Positions 35,972 to 44,068 of a DNA stretch of 64,000 nucleotides are shown in pieces (position 1 is the first letter of the stretch; every line of letters begins with the position of its first letter). The translations under genes and the position numbers were made by a program. The notes beneath the pieces are model-generated. The model worked only from the letters and a program-made list of their open reading frames with translations, had not been told where the DNA came from and did not search any database. The stretch covers positions 62,001 through 126,000 of the forward strand of contig NZ_STGE01000031.1 in NCBI RefSeq assembly GCF_005222675.1, given 5' to 3'. This stretch comes from Mycolicibacterium sp. CR10. Lineage in GTDB: Bacteria; Actinomycetota; Actinomycetes; Mycobacteriales; Mycobacteriaceae.

Positions 35972-36779
35972 ACAGGAGTTGGGTGCTCGCTCCGCCATCG
36001 GCGTAGATGATGGTGCCCGTCGTCGCGGGAAGCCAGTCCGACAGCAGCGCACACACCGTCTTGGCCACCGGCGTCGGATCCTTCATGTTCCACCCCAGCG
36101 GCGCACGCTGATCCCAGCCCTCTTCGAGCAGCTGGATCTGCGCACCGGCGTCCTCACCGAGCGCTCCACCGACGATCGCGCTCATTGCCAGGGTTCGGAT
36201 CGGTCCTGCGGCAACAAGATTGGACCGGACGCCGACCTTGCCTGCCTCGCGGGCGACGAATCGGTTGACCGATTCCAGTGCGCTCTTGGCGACCGTCATC
36301 CAGTTGTAGGCCGGCATCGCGCGGGTCGGATCGAAGTCCATGCCGACGATGCCGCCGCCGGGATTCATGATCGGCAGCACGGCTTTGGCGAGCGAGGCGT
36401 ACGAGAACGCCGAGATGTGGATGCCCTTGGCGACGTCCTCGTAGGGAGCGTCGAAGAAGGGATTGATGCCCATGCCGGTCTGCGGCATGAACCCGATCGA
36501 GTGCACCACGCCGTCGAGCCGGTTGCCCTCACCGATCACCTCGGCGACCCGGCCGGCCAGGCTGGCGAGGTGCTCTTCGTTCTGCACGTCGAGTTCCAGC
36601 AGTGGCGCCGGATTGGGCAGCCGATCGGCGATGCGCTGGATCAGCTTCATCCGGTCGAACCCGGTCAGCACCAGCTCGGCGCCGGCCTCCTGGGCGACCT
36701 TCGCTATGTGAAACGCAATCGAGGAGTCGGTGATGATCCCCGTGACGAGAATCCGCTTGCCTTCGAGAAAACCTGCCAT
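35970..36779 (-). CDS. inhA: Enoyl-[ACP] reductase InhA
   Basis: The NADH-dependent FAS-II enoyl reductase for mycolic acid synthesis and the target of the isoniazid- and ethionamide-NAD adducts. The 269-residue protein has the Rossmann entry GKRILVTGIITDSSIAFHIAKVAQEAG (Ser94 region as SIGFMPQ), and the catalytic Tyr and Lys in YNWMTVAKSALES (Tyr158, Lys165 numbering). Ser94 is in VVHSIGFMP, the wild-type form. The ATG follows the fabG1 stop by 16 nt with an AAGGA ribosome site. Its stop codon lies within a copy of the dispersed 21-bp repeat. Confidence 0.98.
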   Translation of the reverse strand: MAGFLEGKRILVTGIITDSSIAFHIAKVAQEAGAELVLTGFDRMKLIQRIADRLPNPAPLLELDVQNEEHLASLAGRVAEVIGEGNRLDGVVHSIGFMPQTGMGINPFFDAPYEDVAKGIHISAFSYASLAKAVLPIMNPGGGIVGMDFDPTRAMPAYNWMTVAKSALESVNRFVAREAGKVGVRSNLVAAGPIRTLAMSAIVGGALGEDAGAQIQLLEEGWDQRAPLGWNMKDPTPVAKTVCALLSDWLPATTGTIIYADGGASTQLL

Positions 36780-36795
36780 GACTAGTCCTTATCCT

Positions 36796-37554
36796 CTAGT
36801 GGCCCATGCCCATACCGCCGTCGACCGGGATCACCGCACCGGAGACGTAGCTGGCGTCCTCGGATGCGAGAAAGCTGACCACCCCGGCGACCTCGTCGGC
36901 GGTGCCCACCCGCTTCGCCGGGATGAATTCCAGTGCGCCCTGCTGTATCCGCTCATCGAGCACCCGGGTCATTTCGGTGTCGATGTAGCCCGGGGCCACC
37001 ACATTGGCGGTGACCCCGGCTTTGGACAGCTCCCGGGAGATCGAGCGGGCCATCCCGATCAGCCCTGCTTTGGAAGCTGCGTAGTTGGCCTGGTTGCCGA
37101 TGCCCCAGGTGCCGGAGACCGAGCCCACGAAGATCATCCGGCCGAAACGGTTGCGCTGCATGCTGCGCGTCGCGCGCTGGGCCACCCGGAACGCCCCGGT
37201 GAGGTTCGCGTCGATGACCTTCTGGAACTTCTCCTCGGTCATCCGCATCAGGAACGCGTCCGCGGCGATGCCGGCGTTGGAGACCAGGACCTCGACCTGC
37301 CCCTGGTGTTCCTCGACCTCTGTGAACGCCCGGTCGACTGCCGCGCTGTCGGTGACGTCACACTGCACCCCGAACAGTCCTTCGGGCGCGCCCGAGCCGC
37401 GGTGTGTGACAGCCACCTTGTGCCCGTCGGCGGCCAGCCGACGCGCGATGGCCAGTCCGATACCGCGGTTTCCACCGGTCACGAGCACGGAACGTGAGAC
37501 GAAAGCGGGCCGGCCGCCCGCGGTCTCCTCAGCGGGGTTCTCGGTCACAGTCAT
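36796..37554 (-). CDS. fabG1: Beta-ketoacyl-[ACP] reductase FabG1 (MabA)
   Basis: The NADPH-dependent 3-ketoacyl-ACP reductase of FAS-II, 252 residues. The short-chain dehydrogenase motifs are the cofactor loop VTGGNRGIGLAIARRL, NAGIAADAF, catalytic Ser in FVGSVSGTWG, and YAASKAGLIG with Tyr/Lys. I chose the ATG at 37554 because TAAGTT (37567-37562) lies 7 nt upstream, a leaderless arrangement; an in-frame TTG at 37563 is inside that box. Mutations in this promoter cause isoniazid/ethionamide resistance in M. tuberculosis because it drives inhA as well. Confidence 0.97.
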   Translation of the reverse strand: MTVTENPAEETAGGRPAFVSRSVLVTGGNRGIGLAIARRLAADGHKVAVTHRGSGAPEGLFGVQCDVTDSAAVDRAFTEVEEHQGQVEVLVSNAGIAADAFLMRMTEEKFQKVIDANLTGAFRVAQRATRSMQRNRFGRMIFVGSVSGTWGIGNQANYAASKAGLIGMARSISRELSKAGVTANVVAPGYIDTEMTRVLDERIQQGALEFIPAKRVGTADEVAGVVSFLASEDASYVSGAVIPVDGGMGMGH

Positions 37555-37561
37555 GCCCGTC

Positions 37562-37581
37562 AACTTAGTGCCTCGTGATCA
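37562..37581 (-). promoter_or_regulatory. fabG1-inhA promoter with TTCTTAAGAA palindrome
   Basis: The minus-strand -10 box TAAGTT (37567-37562) ends 7 nt before the ATG. TTCTTAAGAA (37572-37581) is a perfect 10-bp palindrome just upstream at the spacer region, a possible regulator site. The -35 is weak. Confidence 0.5.
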
Positions 37582-37611
37582 TTCTTAAGAAATCGCCTTA
37601 ACGGCGGCGGC

Positions 37612-37671
37612 GGGCAGGAGCGACCCGGGATCCATCAGCGGAGGGCAGGAGCGCAGCGACCCGGGATCCAT
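37612..37671. repeat. Two copies of a GGGCAGGAGCG..GACCCGGGATCCAT element
   Basis: A 24-nt copy at 37612-37635 (GGGCAGGAGCGACCCGGGAT then CCAT) is followed by a 29-nt copy at 37643-37671 that has a 5-nt insertion (GCAGC) after GGAGC. The pair fills most of the gap between fabG1 and the VWA gene. I believe similar elements occur at gene ends elsewhere in Mycolicibacterium genomes. Confidence 0.75.
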
Positions 37672-37676
37672 ATCGG

Positions 37677-38684
37677 TCAGTTGGGCAGGCGCCTGTTGAT
37701 CAGTAGCGAGCCCAGCGCCGCCACAGCGAGCACCAGTGCACCCAGCCGCAGCCACCCCACGCTCGCGTCACCCTTGATGGTCTCGTAGCCGATCTGCTCC
37801 TGCAGGTTGGTGAACACCTCTTTGAGCTGCTCCAGGCTGGAGGCGGTGAACGACTCGCCGCCGGAGAGGTCAGCGATCTTCTTGAGCATCTCGTCGTCCA
37901 CCGGCACGGGCTGGCGTTGCTCGTTGATCTCGACATAGCCGTACGGCGTTCCGAACGACACGGTCGAGATCGGCACGCCCTGATCCTTGGCGGTCCGCGC
38001 CGCAGTGAACGCGCCCTTGGGGTTGTCCGGATTGGACGGCACGGTCTCCTTGCCGTCGGACATCAACACGATCCTGGCCGGTGGCGGCTCGTCGCCGCCG
38101 CCGATCACGGCGCCCACCGTGGCGACGGCCTGCAGCGCCGTGAAGATGCCCTCACCGGTGGCGGTGCGGTCGGCGAGCTGCAGCTTGTCGATGGCGTTCC
38201 TGGTCGCCTCCCGGTTGGTCGTCGGCGACACCAGCACGGTGGCGGTACCGGCGTAGGCGATCAGCCCCAGGTTGATGCCGGGCGTCAGCTGTTCGGCGAA
38301 CTGCTTGGCCGCCTCCTGTGCGGCCACCAGCCTGCTCGGCGCGACGTCGGTGGCGCGCATCGACTGCGACACGTCGATCACCAGCATCACCACGGCGCGG
38401 TTGCGGGGAATGCGGACGTCGTTCGTCGGACCCGCCATTGCGACGGTGAACAGGACCAGAGACAGCACCAGCAGCGTGGCCGGCAGGTGGCGCCACCGGC
38501 TGGGCCGCTTCGGGGCCACGCTCTCCAACAGCTCCATGTTCGCGAAGCGCAGGACCCGTCGCTGGCGCGCCATCTGTACGACGATGTACAGCCCGACGAG
38601 CCCGAGGACGACCAGGAAGAACAGGAAGAACCACGGGTGTTCGAAGCCAGACAGCGACATCGGTCCGAGCAACGGTAAAGTCAT
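37677..38684 (-). CDS. VWA-domain membrane protein (Rv1481-like)
   Basis: A 335-residue membrane-anchored von Willebrand A protein of the MoxR module. Two N-terminal helices (FFLFFLVVLGLVGLYIVVQM and LPATLLVLSLVLFTVAMAG) precede the VWA domain with the metal-binding MIDAS motif VIDVSQSMRATDV and a second T-containing loop ADRTATGEG, and a C-terminal helix WLRLGALVLAVAALGSLLI. MoxR-DUF58-VWA operons are thought to act as chaperones for complex assembly; the client is unknown. ATG start. The gap upstream to the DUF58 gene carries the dispersed repeat. Confidence 0.94.
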   Translation of the reverse strand: MTLPLLGPMSLSGFEHPWFFLFFLVVLGLVGLYIVVQMARQRRVLRFANMELLESVAPKRPSRWRHLPATLLVLSLVLFTVAMAGPTNDVRIPRNRAVVMLVIDVSQSMRATDVAPSRLVAAQEAAKQFAEQLTPGINLGLIAYAGTATVLVSPTTNREATRNAIDKLQLADRTATGEGIFTALQAVATVGAVIGGGDEPPPARIVLMSDGKETVPSNPDNPKGAFTAARTAKDQGVPISTVSFGTPYGYVEINEQRQPVPVDDEMLKKIADLSGGESFTASSLEQLKEVFTNLQEQIGYETIKGDASVGWLRLGALVLAVAALGSLLINRRLPN

Positions 38685-38725
38685 GTGCTACTTGCCATTT
38701 CGTTGTTGTCAATCTGTGCACTCTG

Positions 38726-38746
38726 CTCTTCGCGCAAGCGCTTATC
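38726..38746 (-). repeat. Copy of the 21-bp dispersed repeat at the DUF58 stop
   Basis: Plus-strand CTCTTCGCGCAAGCGCTTAT plus C matches the ilvA core at 18 of 21 positions. On the minus strand its first bases GATAAG contain the TAA stop of the DUF58 gene (38744-38742), so the repeat provides the stop codon. Confidence 0.75.
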
Positions 38747-39686
38747 GCCCGGCAAGTGCACCGCGGCGCCGGCTCGCGACGAACCTGACCACGTCATTGA
38801 TCCAGTCCCGGTCGGTCCGCAGACTCAGCAGCGGCGCATCGCAACGTCGCAGGGTGCGCGCCACCTCGGCCCGATGAGCGGCGGCAGCCTTCTCGAAGTC
38901 GGCACGCAACTGCTCGTCGATGGTGAACTCGCGGGTGCGGCCGGTCTCGGTGTCCTGCAGGATGACGTCGCCGACGGCAGGCAACTCAACGTCACGGGGG
39001 TCGAGGATCTCGATGCCCAGCACCTCGTGTCGCCCCGCGATCGCCCGCAGCGGGCGCATCCAGTTGATCGGCCCCAGGAAGTCGCTGATGATCACCGCCA
39101 TGCCGCGGCGCCGCTCCGGCCTGCGCAGCGCGTCGATCGCCGCGGCCAGGTCACCGCGGACCCCCGGCGGCGCCTTGGGCATCGTGGCGATGGTCCGCAG
39201 CATGTCCTGCTCGTGCATGCGACCGGAGAGCGCCGGTACCCGCCGCACCGTGTCACCGTTGGCGATGATCGCGCCGATCCGGTTGCCGCCGCCGCTGTTG
39301 AGGAACGTGATCGACGCCGCGGCCGCCACCGCGAGGTCGCGCTTCTCGCAGCCCGCAGTACCGAAGTCGAGGCTGGCGGACACGTCGACCACGAGCCACG
39401 TCTCGAGCTCGCGATCGGCGATCATCTGGCGCACGTGCGGCGCATTGGTCCGCGCCGTCACCGACCAGTCCATCCGGCGGACGTCGTCACCGGGCTGGTA
39501 GACGCGAGACTCCCCCGGCTCGGAACCGGGACCCGGAAGCAATCCGAGGTGGTCGCCGTGCAGCACCCCGTCGAGCTTGCGTCGGACCGTCAGCTCGAGT
39601 TTGCGCAGCGCCGCGGTCAGTGCCGGATCGCGGATTTCTCCGCGCTGCAGCGACGGTAGATCGACGGAGCGGTTGGACCTGGTCAC
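38742..39686 (-). CDS. DUF58-domain protein (Rv1480-like)
   Basis: A 314-residue cytosolic protein. The DUF58 signature GPGSEPGESRVYQPGDDVRRMDWSVTARTNAPHVRQ is at about residues 50-90, followed by the VWA-like strand ETWLVVDVSASLDFGT with its DxSxS motif, and the later strand GMAVIISDFLGP. DUF58 proteins accompany MoxR ATPases. The GTG start lies 4 nt after the moxR1 stop. Its TAA stop falls inside a copy of the dispersed repeat. Confidence 0.94.
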   Translation of the reverse strand: MTRSNRSVDLPSLQRGEIRDPALTAALRKLELTVRRKLDGVLHGDHLGLLPGPGSEPGESRVYQPGDDVRRMDWSVTARTNAPHVRQMIADRELETWLVVDVSASLDFGTAGCEKRDLAVAAAASITFLNSGGGNRIGAIIANGDTVRRVPALSGRMHEQDMLRTIATMPKAPPGVRGDLAAAIDALRRPERRRGMAVIISDFLGPINWMRPLRAIAGRHEVLGIEILDPRDVELPAVGDVILQDTETGRTREFTIDEQLRADFEKAAAAHRAEVARTLRRCDAPLLSLRTDRDWINDVVRFVASRRRGALAGR

Positions 39687-39690
39687 AGGG

Positions 39691-40854
39691 TCAGCGGCCG
39701 CCGGCCGCGGCTGCGGCCGCCGGGACGACGGGTGGGACCGAATGTCCTTGCTGCGGAATCGCGTTCACCTGTGGCAGCGCTACCGTCTGGAGGATGCGGT
39801 TGACCACCGTCTCGGAGGACACCTCGTCGGCCAGCGCGTCGTAGGTCAGCACGAGGCGATGCCGCAGCACGTCCGGGATGACCTCGACGACATCCTGCGG
39901 GACCACGTAGTCGCGGCCACGCACCAGCGCCAGCGCACGGGAGGCGGCGATGATGCCGAGCGAGGCGCGGGGTGACGCACCGTAGGCGATCCAGGCCTTG
40001 GCGTCGGCCATCCCGAACTTCTCCGGCTCACGGGTGGCGGTCACGACGCGGACGACGTAGTCGACGAGCGCATGGTGGACGAAGGTGTTCGCGGCGACGT
40101 CCTGCAGACGCAGCAGATCCGCGGTGGACAGGATCGCCTTCGCCTCCGGCGGCTTGACGCCCATCCGGTAGATGATCTCGCGCTCTTCCTCCGGCGTCGG
40201 GTAGTCGACGTTGAGCTTGAACAGGAAGCGGTCGCGCTGCGCCTCGGGCAGCTGATAGACGCCTTCCTGCTCGATGGGGTTCTGCGTCGCCATCACCAGG
40301 AACGGACTCGGCAGCGGGAACGTCTTGCCGCCGATGGAGATCTTGCGCTCGGCCATCACCTCGAGCAGTGCGGACTGCACCTTGGCCGGCGCACGGTTGA
40401 TCTCGTCGGCGAGCAGGAAGTTGACCACGACGGGGCCAAGTTCGATGTCGAACTCCTCCTTGCCCTGTCGGTAGATCCGGGTGCCGACGATGTCGGTGGG
40501 GACCAGGTCCGGGGTGAACTGAATGCGGGCGAAGGTTCCGCCGACCACCTTGGCGAACGTCTCCACCGCAAGGGTTTTGGCCACACCGGGAACACCCTCG
40601 AGAAGAACGTGCCCCTTGGCGAGGAGGCCGACAAGCATCCGCTCGACGAGCAGATCCTGTCCGACGATGATCCTCTTGACCTCGAAGATCGCCCGCTCGA
40701 GGGTGTGCACCTCCTGCTGCAGGCTGCCGTTGGACAGCGCAGCACCCGATGGCGCGGAGCTCTGGGCGGCGTGCGCTCCGGCGGAGTAGCCCTGTGCCGG
40801 CGCCTGCCCGGGATATCCTCCAGCGCCCTGCGGCGGCCCACTCGGTGAGGTCAT
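39691..40854 (-). CDS. moxR1: MoxR-family AAA+ ATPase MoxR1
   Basis: A 387-residue AAA+ chaperone-like ATPase (Rv1479). After a Gly/Pro/Ala/Gln-rich N-terminal extension of about 45 residues come Walker A GVPGVAKTLAVE, Walker B FLLADEINRAPAK, sensor-1 MATQNPIEQEGVY and the arginine finger region EAQRDRFLF. The ATG at 40854 is chosen because GGAAGGA precedes it; an in-frame GTG at 40869 is less likely. It opens the MoxR-DUF58-VWA operon, which runs up to the fabG1 region; the 175-bp gap to ripB must contain its promoter. Confidence 0.95.
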   Translation of the reverse strand: MTSPSGPPQGAGGYPGQAPAQGYSAGAHAAQSSAPSGAALSNGSLQQEVHTLERAIFEVKRIIVGQDLLVERMLVGLLAKGHVLLEGVPGVAKTLAVETFAKVVGGTFARIQFTPDLVPTDIVGTRIYRQGKEEFDIELGPVVVNFLLADEINRAPAKVQSALLEVMAERKISIGGKTFPLPSPFLVMATQNPIEQEGVYQLPEAQRDRFLFKLNVDYPTPEEEREIIYRMGVKPPEAKAILSTADLLRLQDVAANTFVHHALVDYVVRVVTATREPEKFGMADAKAWIAYGASPRASLGIIAASRALALVRGRDYVVPQDVVEVIPDVLRHRLVLTYDALADEVSSETVVNRILQTVALPQVNAIPQQGHSVPPVVPAAAAAAGGR

Positions 40855-41029
40855 CAATGTTCCTTCCACGTGCGCAGTTCACGCTGGGTCTGTGCGGCGC
40901 GGGCCGGTTCTGGCCACGCGCTCGCCGTCAACTATTCCAGGCGCCTCGGAATCCGTCGACGTTGCCCGGCGTCAGCCTCGCTGCACACCGGTATTCATCA
41001 CTGGTGCTCAGGTTTAACTCAGGCAACAC
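40855..41029 (-). promoter_or_regulatory. Intergenic gap between ripB and moxR1
   Basis: This 175-bp stretch contains no gene. It must carry the promoter of the moxR1 operon and any ripB terminator. It includes the moxR1 ribosome site GGAAGGA and an AT-richer block near 41007-41035, but I see no hairpin terminator or convincing operator. Confidence 0.35.
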
Positions 41030-41032
41030 TCA
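41030..41032 (-). other. ripA-ripB overlap context
   Basis: The ripB stop codon lies here; the two hydrolase genes ripA and ripB overlap by 4 bp upstream (GTGA at 41719-41722), so the pair is cotranslated. Confidence 0.4.
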
Positions 41033-41722
41033 GTATTCGATAATGCGTGCCACATAAGGCTGCAGACCCGAGGTCCGCACCGGGCTGACGGTGACCTGGC
41101 CCGCACTACCCGAGGACTCCAGCATCTTGCCGCCGCCGAGATAGATCGCGACGTGCTGGGTACCGCCCGGGCCCCAGAACAGCAGATCCCCGCGCTTGGC
41201 CTGATTCGTCGGGACCTTGCGGCCTGTGTTGTATTGGTCACCGGAATATTTCGGGATCAGCACCCCGACTCCGGCGAACGAGAACTGGGTGAACCCCGAG
41301 CAGTCGTATCCGACGGTGTTCGCCCCGGAGTCGACGCCCGTGCTCGGCCCGTTGGGCTTACCGCCACCCCAGGAATACGGGGTGCCGATCTGGGAGCCGC
41401 CGCGGCGGATCACATATTCGACCGCTGCGGGGCCGCGGACGATCCCCGGTGCGACGCCTGCCGGCGCATCCGGCGGAGCGAGCCCGATGCTCTGCAGGAA
41501 CTTCTTGCCCAGGTTCATCGTGACCTGGGTGGCCTGGGCGGTCGCGGCCAGCGATGCGTTCGCGATCGACAACGGGTCGCCCGGGGCGCCGGCACTGAGG
41601 ATCTTGGGCAGCGTCGGATCCCACTGGCCGGCCTCGGGCTGGGCGGAGGCCGGTGCCACCAGCCCCATTAGCAGCGCCCCGGCGGTCACCAGGACGAGAA
41701 AAATGCGACGCAGAGCAATCAC
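41030..41722 (-). CDS. ripB: NlpC/P60 peptidoglycan hydrolase RipB
   Basis: A secreted DL-endopeptidase of about 230 residues that cleaves the D-Glu-mDAP bond of stem peptides and helps RipA in daughter-cell separation. A signal peptide (RRIFLVLVTAGALLMGLVAPASA) is followed by a linker and the C-terminal NlpC/P60 domain with catalytic Cys in GYDCSGFTQFSF, His in GGTQHVAIYLGG, and preceding QIGTPYSWGGG. No autoinhibitory coiled-coil domain is present, unlike RipA. A GTG at 41722 overlaps the ripA stop (GTGA); another GTG is one codon upstream. Confidence 0.93.
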   Translation of the reverse strand: MIALRRIFLVLVTAGALLMGLVAPASAQPEAGQWDPTLPKILSAGAPGDPLSIANASLAATAQATQVTMNLGKKFLQSIGLAPPDAPAGVAPGIVRGPAAVEYVIRRGGSQIGTPYSWGGGKPNGPSTGVDSGANTVGYDCSGFTQFSFAGVGVLIPKYSGDQYNTGRKVPTNQAKRGDLLFWGPGGTQHVAIYLGGGKMLESSGSAGQVTVSPVRTSGLQPYVARIIEY

Positions 41723-43173
41723 CACTCGATCATTCGGGTGACGAACGGGGTCATGCCGCTGGTCCGCACCGGCGAGATCTTGACCACCGAGCCCGTGTAC
41801 GGCGCCTCCAGCATCTGGCCGTTACCGAGGAACATCGCGACGTGCTGGCTGGCGTTGGGTCCGTAGAAGATCATGTCGCCGCGCCGCATCTGCGACGACG
41901 GGATCTTGCGGCCCGCGTTGTACTGCGACCCGGTGTAGTGGTCCAGCTTGATGCCGACGCCGGCGAACATGTAGAGCATCAGGCCCGAGCAGTCGAATCC
42001 GACCGTGCCCGCACCCTGATCGATGCCGCGGCTGGGCCCCGCGGCATTGCCGCCGCCCCAGGAATACGGCACACCCATCTGCGCCATGCCGCGCTTGATC
42101 ACGAACTCGGTGGCCTGAGGACCGGCCACCGCGGGGATCGCGCCGTTGGTGATGCCGGTCTCGGTGGGCAACAGACCGATGCTCTGCAGGAACTTGCGGC
42201 CCAGATTCTGAGTGATCTCGACCGAGGTCGTGATGATCTTCAGGACCGCGTTGACGATCTGGATCGGATCGCCGCTGACGAATGCGGCCGGGATCTGGGG
42301 CAGCGTCATGTCCCAGGCGGTGTCGCGGTTTCCGGTGGTGGGGTCGATGTCCCAATCCGGGTTGGGACCGCTGCCTGAACCGGCCCTGCCGGTGGGAGCG
42401 GATGCCGGCTGCGCCGGGGTCTGGGCGCCGGCCGGAGCCTGCGATCGAGCGCCCGTCGGGGCGGTCGGTGCGGCCAGGGTGCGCGCCTGCTCGAGCTTCG
42501 CCTGGGCGCTCGCACGTTCGGCGGCGAGCTGGTCGAGCTCGGCCTGCTGCGCCTTGAAGGTCTCCTGTGCGTCGGCCAGCGCCGACACCGCGTCCTGCTG
42601 GCTGGTTTCCGCGGCCTGGACGGCCTCATCGGCTTTCTGCTTGGCCAGCCGCGCCGCCGACTCCTTGTTGACCTGTTCGGTTCGGGCGCGCTGAAGGTTG
42701 GCGATCACCTGCTGAGAACTGATCGACAGCGTCTGCCCGGCGGCCGCGGTGTTGAGGATGTCGACCGGATCCGACGCTGTCAGATACGAGCTCGACGGCC
42801 CACTGACATACATCGCGGCGGCGAACCTGTTGAAGCGCTCCTGGGCGGCGGCGATCGCCGTGTTGGCGTCCTTGACCCCCTGCGCGCTGGCCTCGACCTC
42901 CAGCTGGGCCGCGGCGGCGTCGTCGCGGGCGGTCTTCACGTCCAGGATCGCTTTGTTGACGCTCTCCTGCTGGGTCTGGATCGCGGCGCCGAGGTTCTGC
43001 AGCTTCTGGTTGACGTTGGCGACCTGTGTCACCAACTGAGCCAGGCTGTCGGGGTTGGCGGGCTGGGCCATGGCGAGGCTTGGGCCCAGGTTCGGCACTG
43101 TCATCACCATGCCGACGGCCAGGCATACCGCGCACAGCCTCGAGGCGGGGGCGCCGCCGGGGGTGCGTCTCAT
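41719..43173 (-). CDS. ripA: NlpC/P60 peptidoglycan endopeptidase RipA
   Basis: The essential septal hydrolase, 484 residues. It has an N-terminal signal (CAVCLAVGMVMTVPNLGPSLAMA), a long helical-hairpin domain (residues about 45-240, rich in Ala/Gln/Glu) that occludes the active site in the zymogen, a Pro/Ala/Gly/Gln linker (GARSQAPAGAQTPAQPASAP), then NlpC/P60 with Cys in FDCSGLMLYMFAG, His in ASQHVAMFLGN and QMGVPYSWGGG. It needs proteolytic activation and partners with RpfB/RpfE. The ATG at 43173 follows AGGAG; upstream TTG codons are less convincing. Confidence 0.95.
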   Translation of the reverse strand: MRRTPGGAPASRLCAVCLAVGMVMTVPNLGPSLAMAQPANPDSLAQLVTQVANVNQKLQNLGAAIQTQQESVNKAILDVKTARDDAAAAQLEVEASAQGVKDANTAIAAAQERFNRFAAAMYVSGPSSSYLTASDPVDILNTAAAGQTLSISSQQVIANLQRARTEQVNKESAARLAKQKADEAVQAAETSQQDAVSALADAQETFKAQQAELDQLAAERASAQAKLEQARTLAAPTAPTGARSQAPAGAQTPAQPASAPTGRAGSGSGPNPDWDIDPTTGNRDTAWDMTLPQIPAAFVSGDPIQIVNAVLKIITTSVEITQNLGRKFLQSIGLLPTETGITNGAIPAVAGPQATEFVIKRGMAQMGVPYSWGGGNAAGPSRGIDQGAGTVGFDCSGLMLYMFAGVGIKLDHYTGSQYNAGRKIPSSQMRRGDMIFYGPNASQHVAMFLGNGQMLEAPYTGSVVKISPVRTSGMTPFVTRMIEW

Positions 43174-43393
43174 CCGACTCAAGTCTCCTAAGGCTCCACG
43201 CGAACGTGCCGACACATTCTCGGGCGCCTCATGCAACAGAAGTCACAATAAGCACAACTGCAACATCAGGCACCGATTGCACCGTACGTCACATCTGACG
43301 CTAAGGAAACTTTAGTCACAAATTACAACATTGTAATTGCAATCAGCGTTATCAAACAGTGATGTTTGAATTTGCGCGAGAGGCGGCAATCCC
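43174..43393 (-). promoter_or_regulatory. AT-rich ripA upstream region with GTCACA boxes and a palindrome
   Basis: This gap has no gene and is far richer in A and T than its surroundings. GTCACA occurs at 43242-43247, 43288-43293 and 43315-43320. MtrA, the response regulator known to control ripA, prefers GTCACA-like repeats, so these are candidate sites (inference). Adjacent to the last is AATTACAA-CA-TTGTAATT (43321-43338), a perfect 8+2+8 palindrome of unknown binder. Confidence 0.5.
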
Positions 43394-43945
43394 TCAATCG
43401 GCGCTGGTGGACGCTGCGTCCGAAACGAGAGTCCGTTTGCCTCGTTTCTGCAGTAAACGGGTGGCAACGGCCCCGAGCGCAACGGCCAAAACAAGCACAA
43501 TCGTGAATGGCGTCCAGGGAAAATGAGTCGTCGTCAACTCGCCGACAAAGTTCTTCGACGATTGCACCGGGTCGCCGGTTCTGGCGAGATCCTGGCCGGC
43601 TTCCAGCGTCACACGATCGAACACCGGGCTGTAGGTGCCGGCGAACGATGGGCTCAGCGCCAACACCGTCGAACCCGGGTTCGCCTCCCCCACCTCGGTA
43701 GCGATGTCACGAAGCGGTGTGTCGATCGGCGGATTGACATCGATGACGACGATCTTGAGATCGATCCCCTCGCCGCGAGCGTCGTCGACGATCTGTCGCA
43801 GCGCGGGAACATCGGCCTGATCGGCGGGCGGCACGCTGACCCCGTCCTCTGCCACGTCGGCCTGCACCTGGGTCATGTCGATCTCCGGCGGGATATACGC
43901 CGGAAAGAACGGGACCTGGAGCGGGATCAAGTGAGGTCCGGTCAC
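43394..43945 (-). CDS. Rv1476-like single-pass membrane protein
   Basis: A 183-residue protein corresponding to Rv1476, upstream of ripA. The soluble N-terminal domain (about 150 residues: LIPLQVPFFPAYIPPEIDMTQVQADVAEDGVSV, KIVVIDVNPPIDTPLRDIATEVGE, STVLALSPSFAGTYS) looks like a Rossmann-type fold of the DUF6676/TPM_phosphatase-like kind. One C-terminal helix TIVLVLAVALGAVATRLL and a basic tail follow, giving a C-tail-anchored topology with an outside N-domain likely. The GTG at 43945 gives the family N-terminus VTGPHLIPLQ. It is probably transcribed with ripA and ripB. Confidence 0.88.
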   Translation of the reverse strand: MTGPHLIPLQVPFFPAYIPPEIDMTQVQADVAEDGVSVPPADQADVPALRQIVDDARGEGIDLKIVVIDVNPPIDTPLRDIATEVGEANPGSTVLALSPSFAGTYSPVFDRVTLEAGQDLARTGDPVQSSKNFVGELTTTHFPWTPFTIVLVLAVALGAVATRLLQKRGKRTLVSDAASTSAD

Positions 43946-44068
43946 AGCAGCACGGTACGCGACCGAATTGGTGCGCCGGCGGAGACACGGCCGTTGATCG
44001 CGGGTACCCCCAGGGGTGGCACCACCAGCGCTCGAGGACAAGACTGGAATCAGACGTTGTGAATACCC

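Noticed and set aside
35942..35998. ATG start for hemH at 35998
   Set aside because: The added residues overlap the inhA end and a repeat copy; the family N-terminus starts at the GTG at 35941.
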